DNA of 64,000 bases from Mycolicibacterium elephantis DSM 44368 (GTDB taxonomy: Bacteria; Actinomycetota; Actinomycetes; Mycobacteriales; Mycobacteriaceae): assembly GCF_004014805.1 (NCBI RefSeq), contig NZ_ATDN01000045.1, forward strand, positions 1 through 64,000, written 5' to 3'. Below, piece after piece: positions 58,437 through 64,000 of the stretch. The notes beneath the pieces are model-generated. The model made no database searches. It saw nothing but the letters and a program-made list of their open reading frames with translations, and was not told the origin of the DNA. The translations under genes and the position numbers were made by a program. The first letter of the stretch is position 1; every line of letters starts with the position of its first letter.

Positions 58437-59252
58437 TCAGCCCAGCACCGGAAGCCGGCGTTCTGCGGCCAGTTCGTCCAGCGCGCGCTGCATCACCCGA
58501 CGCACATGGGCGTCGACCTCGTCGATATCGGGGTCCGCGCCGAACTCGGCCTCGATGTCGATCGGCGGCAGCACCTGCATGACGATCTTGGACGGTAGCG
58601 GGATGTTGGGCGGAATCACCAGGGACAGCCCGAACGGGAAGCCGAACGAGATCGGCACGATCTTCGTGCGGGCCAGACGCGCAATCGGTCCGAGACGCTC
58701 GGCCAACCACGTGCCCCTGGAAAGGAAGATCTGGGTCTCCTGACCGCCGATGCCCACCGTCGGCACGATCGGCACGCCCGCGTTCAGCGCCGCCTTCACG
58801 TAGCCGGTGCGGCCACCGAAGTCGATCACGTTCTCCGAGAACGTCGGTCGGTACACGTCGTAGTCACCGCCGGGAAACACCACGACGAGCCCGCCCGAAC
58901 GCAGTGCGGCGTCGGCGTTTTCACGGTTGGCCCTGATGTAGCCGATGCTCCGGAAGAAGTCGCCTGTCGGCCCGGCCATCAACATGTCGTGGCTCAAGGT
59001 GTACAGCGGCCGGTGGTAGCCGTGACGGTCGTAGAAGTCGGCCGCCAGGATCGGCACGTCCATCGGAAACAGCCCGCCGGAGTGGTTGCTGACCACCAGC
59101 GCACCACCGCTGGGGATGTTGTCCAGGCCGCGCACCTCCGAGCGGAAGTAGCGCTTGAGGAACGGCCGGGTGAGGTTCATGACCCGTTGGGTCAGGCCGG
59201 GGTCCCACTTGGCAAGCTCCGACGGCCTGGTCCTGGTCTCGGTCGCGGCCAT
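58437..59252 (-). CDS. PlsC-like (LPLAT) acyltransferase, Rv1428c-like
   Basis: A 271-residue acyltransferase of the lysophospholipid/MGAT-like class. The catalytic block is ALVVSNHSGGLFPMDVPILA (His and Asp), with VVVFPGGDYDVYRPTFSEN as the second and VPIVPTVGIGGQETQIFLSR as the third motif; IVPISFGFPFGLSLVIPPNI closes the fold. It transfers acyl groups to a lyso-lipid or glycerol-based acceptor at the inner membrane. It is the first gene of the operon with FadD12 and LipO, and starts 24 bp from the KstR-type box, so it may be sterol-responsive. ATG 59252 follows a GGGG-rich ribosome site. Confidence 0.88.
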   Translation of the reverse strand: MAATETRTRPSELAKWDPGLTQRVMNLTRPFLKRYFRSEVRGLDNIPSGGALVVSNHSGGLFPMDVPILAADFYDRHGYHRPLYTLSHDMLMAGPTGDFFRSIGYIRANRENADAALRSGGLVVVFPGGDYDVYRPTFSENVIDFGGRTGYVKAALNAGVPIVPTVGIGGQETQIFLSRGTWLAERLGPIARLARTKIVPISFGFPFGLSLVIPPNIPLPSKIVMQVLPPIDIEAEFGADPDIDEVDAHVRRVMQRALDELAAERRLPVLG

Positions 59253-59275
59253 GTGGCCCCCTTCGAATGAAAAAC

Positions 59276-59289
59276 TGAAACGTGTTCTA
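59276..59289. promoter_or_regulatory. KstR-type operator
   Basis: TGAAACGTGTTCTA fits the KstR consensus TNNAACNNGTTNNA at every fixed position. It lies between the acyltransferase operon (start 24 bp away on the minus strand) and echA1 (start 61 bp away on the plus strand), suitable for joint repression and release by cholesterol-derived CoA esters. Confidence 0.75.
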
Positions 59290-59349
59290 GTTTAGCCTGG
59301 CCCCCCGGTGCGCCGGGATGACGAGCTCCGCGGCCGATACGATCACCGC

Positions 59350-60132
59350 GTGAGCGACGAAACCAGTGGAACCAAAGAAGCAGTACTGGTCGAGCAGCGT
59401 GACCGGATCCTGATTATCACGATCAACCGGCCCGAGGCGAAGAACGCAGTGAACGCCGAGGTCAGCCGTGGCCTGGCCGCCGCGATGGACCGCCTCGACG
59501 ACGATTCCGGCTTGTCGGTGGCGGTGCTGACGGGTGCAGGCGGCTCGTTCAGCGCCGGGATGGACCTCAAGGCTTTCGCCCGCGGGGAGAACGTGGTGGT
59601 GGAGGGCCGAGGCATGGGCTTCACCGAGCGGCCCCCGGTCAAGCCGCTGATCGCGGCGGTGGAGGGCTACGCGTTGGCAGGTGGCACCGAGCTGGCGTTG
59701 GCCACCGACCTCATCGTGGCGTCGAAGGAGTCGGCGTTCGGCATTCCGGAGGTCAAGCGAGGCCTGGTCGCAGGCGGCGGCGGACTGCTGCGGCTGCCGC
59801 AGCGCATTCCGTACGCGATCGCGATGGAGCTGGCGCTGACGGGAGACAACCTGCCCGCGGTGCGTGCGCACGAACTCGGTTTGGTGAACGCGCTCGCCGA
59901 ACCCGGGCAGGCGCTGGAGGCGGCGATCGCGCTGGCCGAGAAGATCACCGCCAACGGACCATTGGCGGTCGCGGCGACCAAGCGGATCATCGTGGAGTCG
60001 CGCAGCTGGAGCCCCGACGAGATGTGGCGCAAGCAGATGGAGATCCTCGGGCCCGTATTCGCGTCCAACGACGCCAAGGAGGGCGCGATCGCGTTCGCCG
60101 AGAAGCGGCCACCGAAGTGGACCGGCACCTGA
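59350..60132 (+). CDS. echA1: Enoyl-CoA hydratase (EchA1-like)
   Basis: A 260-residue classical crotonase-type enzyme hydrating trans-2-enoyl-CoA. ILIITINRPEAKNAVNAEVS, the first oxyanion segment GAGGSFSAGMDLKAFARGE, and the second GYALAGGTELALATDLIVAS lie where expected; EVKRGLVAGGGGLLRLP carries the second catalytic position, where Glu is at PEVKRG. The trimerisation tail ends AIAFAEKRPPKW. GTG 59350 is preferred; an upstream start at 59308 adds fourteen residues. It is divergent from the KstR-boxed operon and matches Rv0222 after Rv0221, with the three-gene block set between them. Confidence 0.9.
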   Translation: MSDETSGTKEAVLVEQRDRILIITINRPEAKNAVNAEVSRGLAAAMDRLDDDSGLSVAVLTGAGGSFSAGMDLKAFARGENVVVEGRGMGFTERPPVKPLIAAVEGYALAGGTELALATDLIVASKESAFGIPEVKRGLVAGGGGLLRLPQRIPYAIAMELALTGDNLPAVRAHELGLVNALAEPGQALEAAIALAEKITANGPLAVAATKRIIVESRSWSPDEMWRKQMEILGPVFASNDAKEGAIAFAEKRPPKWTGT

Positions 60133-60169
60133 CGGTTTTCCGTTGCGCTGCGGCGGGCAACCGAGGGGC

Positions 60170-60493
60170 ATGGAACTTCCGCTGACGGATTATGACCAGT
60201 TACCTCTCACCGAGTTGCGCCACCGCATCCGCGCGTTGGACGAACCGCAGCTGCGGCTGTTGTTCGATCATGAAACCGCGCACGGCAATCGCATCCCGGT
60301 GCTCGAGCTGTTGAACGCCCGGCTTCGGGAGCTGACCCACGGCGCCGAGCCGTCCGGCGGCGATCCGGGCAATGCGCCTGGCGTCAGCGGCACCGCGGGT
60401 GGCTCACCGGTCCAGGAGTCGACCGCGGCCGAGCCCGGAACGCCGTTGCGTCACGGAGTTGCCTCGCAGACCCCGACGCGCGGACGGCCGTAG
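60170..60493 (+). CDS. Small conserved actinobacterial protein (DUF8129-like)
   Basis: A 107-residue protein. The first 65 residues are a conserved helical unit (LPLTDYDQLPLTELRHRIRA, EPQLRLLFDHETAHGNRIPV, LELLNARLRELTHGAEPSGG) seen in many actinobacterial lipid-droplet or membrane-stress-linked small proteins; the rest is Gly/Pro/Ser-rich and probably disordered. Function unknown. ATG 60170 is preferred to 60143. It is 37 bp after echA1 and may be co-transcribed with it. Confidence 0.65.
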   Translation: MELPLTDYDQLPLTELRHRIRALDEPQLRLLFDHETAHGNRIPVLELLNARLRELTHGAEPSGGDPGNAPGVSGTAGGSPVQESTAAEPGTPLRHGVASQTPTRGRP

Positions 60494-60495
60494 GG

Positions 60496-60547
60496 CCGGG
60501 GCCTGCCGTGCAGCGGGCGCCGTGGGTATTTCTCCGGCCAGGCCCGG
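60496..60547. terminator. Possible weak terminator hairpin
   Basis: CCGGGGCCTG (60496-60505) and CAGGCCCGG (60539-60547) pair with one bulged base around a 33-base loop. No T-tract follows. The 280-bp stretch 60494-60773 has no convincing gene; it holds this hairpin and a palindrome before nat. Confidence 0.3.
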
Positions 60548-60738
60548 AGCGAGGCCGAGGCCATGGAATTCGAGTTCGTCAGTCTGTCGCGTTCGGCATC
60601 CGACTTGCAGGCAGGTGCACAGCGGTTCGCCGACGGTGCGGGCCGACATGGCTCCAAAACTCATAATCCGACCTTGCGGACGGCAGAGGGATTCGGTGTT
60701 CGCCCACTGACAGTATTGGCGCCGTGGAACTCGAGCTT

Positions 60739-60760
60739 GACCTCAACAGCCGTTGGGGTC
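60739..60760. promoter_or_regulatory. Near-perfect palindrome before nat
   Basis: GACCTCAAC (60739-60747), AGCC, GTTGGGGTC (60752-60760): nine-base arms with one mismatch, ending 13 bp before the NAT start. The 11-mer TTGACCTCAAC recurs at 63969-63979 upstream of the tetR gene. Possible operator. Confidence 0.45.
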
Positions 60761-60773
60761 GCAGGATGTGGTC

Positions 60774-61619
60774 ATGACTGTCGACGCAAGCCCCGGGCTC
60801 GATCTCGCTGCCTACTTCAACCGGATCGGGTACACGGGCTCGACCGAGGCGACTGTCGACACGCTGTGCGCGCTGGTTTCCGCGCACCTCGCCGCCATCC
60901 CGTTCGAAAACCTCGATCCGCTGATGGGCAGACCGGTCGCCGATCTGAGTGCGGCAGCCCTCAGCGCCAAGCTCGTGCAGCGCCGCCGCGGCGGGTACTG
61001 CTTCGAACAGAACGGCTTGATGGGGTACGTGCTCACGGAGCTCGGGTACGGGGTGGAGCGCCTCGGCGGCCGGGTGGTGTGGATGCGCGACTCCGACGAG
61101 CTGCCCGCGCAAACCCACGAGACGCTGTCGGTCAGGGTTCCCGGGGACGACGGGCGCTGGCTGGTCGACGTCGGCTTCGGCGGGCAGACACTGTCCTCAC
61201 CGATCCGGTTGGAACCCGGGCTGGTGCAGCAGACCCGCCACGAGCCCTACCGGCTGCGCGAGCACGGCGACGGCTACATGCTCGAGTCGCAGATCCGCGA
61301 CGAGTGGCGCCCGCTCTACATGTTCGGCACCCGCCCCCAGCCGCTGATCGACCGTGAAGTCGCAAGTTGGTATGTGTCGACGCATCCCGAGTCCGGCTTC
61401 GTCAAAGGCCTGACCGCCGCACTCGTCACCGACGAAGCCCGTTACAACCTGCGCGGCCGCAACCTCGCCGTCCACAACGCCGACGGCACCGAACGAATCC
61501 GCTTCGAGGACGCCGCCGGCGTGATGAACGCATTGACCGACCGCTTCGGCATCGATGTGACGAACCTCGGCGACAGCACTGACATCGAGGCACGCATCAG
61601 CGAAGTCCTCGACACCTGA
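60774..61619 (+). CDS. nat: Arylamine N-acetyltransferase
   Basis: A 281-residue NAT that moves an acyl group from acetyl- or propionyl-CoA to arylamines and hydrazines such as isoniazid; in M. tuberculosis its locus is tied to cholesterol catabolism. The catalytic triad is visible: Cys in RRRGGYCFEQNGLMGYVL, His in QTHETLSVRV, Asp in LVDVGFGGQTLSSPIRLE. AAIPFENLDPLMGRP and HEPYRLREHG are family segments. It is very close to M. smegmatis NAT. ATG 60774 is preferred over TTG 60753. Here it is not beside hsaABCD genes. Confidence 0.96.
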   Translation: MTVDASPGLDLAAYFNRIGYTGSTEATVDTLCALVSAHLAAIPFENLDPLMGRPVADLSAAALSAKLVQRRRGGYCFEQNGLMGYVLTELGYGVERLGGRVVWMRDSDELPAQTHETLSVRVPGDDGRWLVDVGFGGQTLSSPIRLEPGLVQQTRHEPYRLREHGDGYMLESQIRDEWRPLYMFGTRPQPLIDREVASWYVSTHPESGFVKGLTAALVTDEARYNLRGRNLAVHNADGTERIRFEDAAGVMNALTDRFGIDVTNLGDSTDIEARISEVLDT

Positions 61620-61763
61620 CCACCCCCGCGCCCATCACCCCGCGCGCCCAAAGGGACATTTCGGCGGATTTGTGCGAGTAAATCCCACCATTTCGTCAAT
61701 CTCGGCGGGAGCGCAGACAGCAAGAATTGTCATGTCGTCGCGGCGCGCGCACGGCCATACTCG

Positions 61764-62687
61764 ATGACCGTGGGCGACGGATCACGTAGGGACCGGCTGC
61801 GCGAACTCCTCGACGCGGTCGTCGACGACGACAACATCGAGGTCGGCGACATGGCGCGCAGCAGCTACTCGTCCGAATTCCACTTCTCCCGCGAGGTGCG
61901 CCGGCTGACGGGGGAGTCGCCTGCGGCGCTGCGGCGACGCATCATGCTCGAGCGGGCGGCGTGGCGGTTGCACCGCGGCGAAACCGTCTCGGCCGTCGCC
62001 GCCGACGAAGGGTGGTCCTCGGCGGAAGTGTTCTCACGCGCCTTCCGGCGCACTTTCGGTGTGCCGCCGTCACGCGCGACCGAACTACCGTTCCGCATCC
62101 CCGCGCCCAACGGCCTGCATTTCCATCCGCCCCACTCACTGTGGCTGGACGGCGACGGGAACACCAAGGAGCCCGACATCTCTCAACTGATGGTGGCGCA
62201 CGACGTCGCCGACACCACGTACCTGATCAACCAGGCCACCCAGCTGTCCAACAGCCAATGGAGAGAACCGATTTCACCGGGACAGGTCGTCCTCGACTGG
62301 GACGGTCCGGAGCCCAGCGTCGGCGCAGTCCTCGGCACCATCGTGTGGACCAAGCAGGTCTGGCTGGCCACGATCGATGGCCGCGACTTCCCCGATCGCA
62401 CACCGACACAACCGGACGCAACCACACCGGAGGAACTAGCGGCCCACCATGAGGAAATCGGAAAGCGTTGGACGGACATGGTTTCGGAGTACACCGCCGA
62501 GGGCAGGCTGGGCGACACCATCATCGACGCGCTCTGTGATCCGCCGGAGTCCTTCCAGCTGTACGGCATCGTCGCGCATGTGCTCACCTACTCCGTGCAC
62601 CGACGCGAACTGGCACGCCAGATGCTGGCACGCCACGGCGTGAGCACCCACCGCGGCGATCCGCTCGAATGGATGAGAGGCAACTGA
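61764..62687 (+). CDS. AraC-type HTH regulator with C-terminal DinB-like domain
   Basis: A 307-residue protein joining an N-terminal AraC HTH (residues about 10-110: EFHFSREVRRLTGESPAALR, VSAVAADEGWSSAEVFSRAF, RRTFGVPP) to a C-terminal helical domain of the DinB/DUF664 type, with His residues in TELAAHHEEIG-like, HVLTYSVHRRELARQML that may bind metal. It probably regulates in response to a small molecule or chemical stress, the DinB-like part acting as sensor or thiol-linked enzyme. The next gene starts 1 bp after its stop, so they form an operon. The 144 bp upstream to nat has no other gene. Confidence 0.78.
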   Translation: MTVGDGSRRDRLRELLDAVVDDDNIEVGDMARSSYSSEFHFSREVRRLTGESPAALRRRIMLERAAWRLHRGETVSAVAADEGWSSAEVFSRAFRRTFGVPPSRATELPFRIPAPNGLHFHPPHSLWLDGDGNTKEPDISQLMVAHDVADTTYLINQATQLSNSQWREPISPGQVVLDWDGPEPSVGAVLGTIVWTKQVWLATIDGRDFPDRTPTQPDATTPEELAAHHEEIGKRWTDMVSEYTAEGRLGDTIIDALCDPPESFQLYGIVAHVLTYSVHRRELARQMLARHGVSTHRGDPLEWMRGN

Positions 62688-62688
62688 C

Positions 62689-63210
62689 GTGGCGACCGTG
62701 TACTACACCGCGTCCAGCCTGGACGGCTACATCGTCGATGAGTCCGACAGCCTGGACTGGCTGACCTCGCGCGACATCGACCAGGCCGGGCCGTTCAACT
62801 ACGACACCTTCATCAAATCCATCGGCGCAATCGTGATGGGATCGGCCACCTACGAGTGGATCGTGAAAAACCAACCAGGTCAATGGATGTACCAGCAGCC
62901 GAGCTGGGTGCTGACCAGCCGTCCCCACATTGTGGTCGACGGCCATCCGGTGCAGACGTACCACGGCGGCGTCACCGAGTTACACCCGACGCTGGTGTCC
63001 GCCGCCGACGGCAAGGACGTGTGGGTGGTGGGCGGCGGCAATGTTGCCGCGCAGTTCGTCGCGGAAGGTCTGATCGACGAGATGATCGTCAGCTACGCGC
63101 CGTGTTCGCTCGGCGGCGGCTCACGTGTGCTGCCGATCCGGTCGGAGTGGGTGCTGTCCGAGTCCGCGGTCAACAGGGACTTCGTGTGCGCGCGGTGGCA
63201 CAAGGCCTAG
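62689..63210 (+). CDS. Dihydrofolate-reductase-like (RibD C-terminal) protein
   Basis: A 173-residue protein of the RibD_C/DHFR-like superfamily: VYYTASSLDGYIVDESDSLD opens strand 1, IGAIVMGSATYEWI is the NADPH-binding part, DVWVVGGGNVAAQFVAEGLI the glycine-rich loop. Members reduce pteridine or lumazine-like compounds with NADPH, but many actinobacterial ones are of unknown role. GTG 62689 is one base beyond the AraC-DinB stop, so they share a transcript. Its stop overlaps the tetR stop region (4 bp), tail to tail. Confidence 0.82.
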   Translation: MATVYYTASSLDGYIVDESDSLDWLTSRDIDQAGPFNYDTFIKSIGAIVMGSATYEWIVKNQPGQWMYQQPSWVLTSRPHIVVDGHPVQTYHGGVTELHPTLVSAADGKDVWVVGGGNVAAQFVAEGLIDEMIVSYAPCSLGGGSRVLPIRSEWVLSESAVNRDFVCARWHKA

Positions 63211-63779
63211 CGGTCGTCCGGAACACCGTGGCGGCGGATGAATTCCCTTGACTTGATCAGGAATTCGACCTGCCGCGCGACGTCTTGCAGCGGATCGACG
63301 CTGCGTGTGGACCGGCAGAGCACCACCGCGCCCTCCAGCGAGGCGATGCACATGATCGACAGCGAGGCCGCTTCGGCCTCGTCGAACCCGTCCGACACGA
63401 ATGCGCGGGTCAGCGCGTCGCGCCAATGGGTGAAGATTCCGCCCGCGATCGAGGTCAGCTGCGGTTCGTCATCGACGGACCCGACCGCCGCGGCGGCGAC
63501 CGGACAGCCGGCGGTGAAGTCACTTTTGACGAGCAGCTGTTCCCAGAACTCGACGAATTGCCGGACCAGGTACATCCCGCCGTTGGTGGCCGCGTCATCC
63601 ATCACCTCGGTGATCGCGTCACCGGCGTACTGCAGCGCTTCGGTCAGGATCTGGTTTCGGCCACCGGGGAAGTGGTAGTAGACCGAACCGCGCGGCGCAC
63701 CGCTGCGGGCCAGCACCTCGTCGATCGTGACGCCTGCGACCCCGCGCTCACGCAGCACCTCGGCGGCGCTGACGAGCAT
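63207..63779 (-). CDS. TetR-family transcriptional regulator, N-terminus uncertain
   Basis: At least 190 residues from the only standard start, ATG 63779. The HTH is GVTIDEVLARSGAPRGSVYY followed by HFPGGRNQIL, and the ligand domain has the TetR_C_33-like block LVRQFVEFWEQLLVKSDFTA, GCPVAAAAVG. The frame runs on upstream without a stop through TSTKSRKPRGSTRTN, a normal Arg/Lys-rich TetR lead-in, but no ATG, GTG or TTG occurs there; a CTG at 63833 is the nearest candidate. So either a rare start is used or the protein begins at helix 1. Ligand and targets unknown; the TTGACCTCAAC motif upstream may be its site. Confidence 0.82.
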   Translation of the reverse strand: MLVSAAEVLRERGVAGVTIDEVLARSGAPRGSVYYHFPGGRNQILTEALQYAGDAITEVMDDAATNGGMYLVRQFVEFWEQLLVKSDFTAGCPVAAAAVGSVDDEPQLTSIAGGIFTHWRDALTRAFVSDGFDEAEAASLSIMCIASLEGAVVLCRSTRSVDPLQDVARQVEFLIKSREFIRRHGVPDDR

Positions 63780-63850
63780 GTTCGTCCGCGTCGAACCGCG
63801 AGGTTTCCGGCTCTTGGTCGAGGTGGCAGACAGCGGTACCTCCAGGGCGG

Positions 63851-63988
63851 TCAGGTTGCCGGCGTCCCCCGCATCGGCGACGGACGCCAGCCGAAGCCGC
63901 GGGTGCCGAAGCGAAAGATTGCCCGACGGCGATCAGGCACACGATACGTGAACCGACGGCCGGCGAAGTTGACCTCAACGATCCACAT
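63851..63988 (-). CDS. Possible small protein, 45 residues
   Basis: An ATG at 63988 opens a 45-residue frame: MWIVEVNFAGRRFTYRV, then an Arg-rich stretch and RFGTRGFGWRPSPMRG. The alternating pattern of the first 17 residues looks like two beta strands rather than noise, but nothing similar is known to me. Its stop is 71 bp before the tetR ATG. Listed only as a candidate. Confidence 0.25.
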   Translation of the reverse strand: MWIVEVNFAGRRFTYRVPDRRRAIFRFGTRGFGWRPSPMRGTPAT

Positions 63989-64000
63989 CGGGCGCCCTCC

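Noticed and set aside
60494..60773. Possible tRNA because of a CTCATAA anticodon-loop-like run near 60660
   Set aside because: No acceptor stem or GTTCGA T-loop can be formed around it.
60563..61357. 264-residue frame overlapping nat
   Set aside because: It has no domain and becomes Arg-rich where it runs through nat in another frame.
1..64000. CRISPR arrays, insertion sequences, prophage genes, rRNA
   Set aside because: No regularly spaced repeats, transposase or integrase motifs, phage proteins or rRNA-like sequence were seen on reading; the only tandem repeat is the short one in trmB.

Overview
The window looks like a chromosomal segment of a non-tuberculous, probably fast-growing mycobacterium (Mycolicibacterium type). 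G+C is high, GTG/TTG starts and 4-8 bp start/stop overlaps are frequent, and the first half follows the order I remember from the M. tuberculosis Rv0187-Rv0222 region: O-methyltransferase, ilvD, ricR, L,D-transpeptidase, zmp1, Rv0199-Rv0200, mmpL11, hemophore, Rv0204c-Rv0205, mmpL3, Rv0207c, trmB, Rv0209-Rv0210, pckG, fadD4, Rv0216, lipW, lipC, Rv0221, echA1. Gene names and Rv equivalents come from recognising the proteins by eye, not from a database search. I see no tRNA, rRNA, CRISPR array or insertion sequence.

Layout. 0-11.8 kb: envelope and housekeeping genes (deacetylase end, methyltransferase, two SRPBCC proteins, a frameshifted Acg-type nitroreductase, ilvD), a copper-type operon (perfect palindromic operator, DUF305 lipoprotein, RicR), an L,D-transpeptidase, Zmp1 and two Mce-associated-like membrane proteins. 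11.2-25.5 kb: mycomembrane and haem locus: MmpL11, two tandem hemophore-like secreted proteins, a PrrAB-like two-component pair directly behind them, a flippase-like protein, an AI-2E-family permease, MmpL3, a NYN-domain protein and TrmB. 25.5-36.3 kb: two P-loop GTPase-like proteins whose Walker A lysines are replaced, PEP carboxykinase, a GMC oxidoreductase and fatty-acid genes (FadD4-like, a crotonase, an acyl-CoA dehydrogenase, a GntR regulator). 36.3-39.8 kb: a double-hotdog protein, a class III CoA-transferase and an amidohydrolase.

39.8-47.3 kb is the most notable part, an apparently complete phosphonate uptake and catabolism cluster. A PhnF-like GntR repressor and a PhnZ-like HD oxygenase face a co-directional run of FAD amine oxidase, PhnX-like phosphonatase, PhnD, PhnC, fused PhnE and a zinc alcohol dehydrogenase. 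The divergent promoter between the two arms carries one near-perfect PhnF-type operator. No PhnW transaminase or PhnY dioxygenase is present, so the FAD enzyme probably supplies the phosphonoaldehyde.

48.3-50.5 kb is a decay zone: a LuxR regulator broken twice, and a flavin monooxygenase without its FAD-binding N-terminus joined tail-outward to the last ~80 codons of another LuxR regulator. 50.5-60.1 kb holds lipid genes: a fused two-domain acyl-CoA dehydrogenase, LipC, a WS/DGAT protein, then a LipO-FadD12-acyltransferase operon (Rv1426c-Rv1428c-like) and EchA1 read divergently from a perfect KstR-type box. 60.1-64 kb: a small conserved protein, arylamine N-acetyltransferase, an AraC-DinB-like protein, a DHFR-like reductase and a TetR regulator. 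Convergent gene pairs are separated by strong hairpins, three of which share one sequence family.
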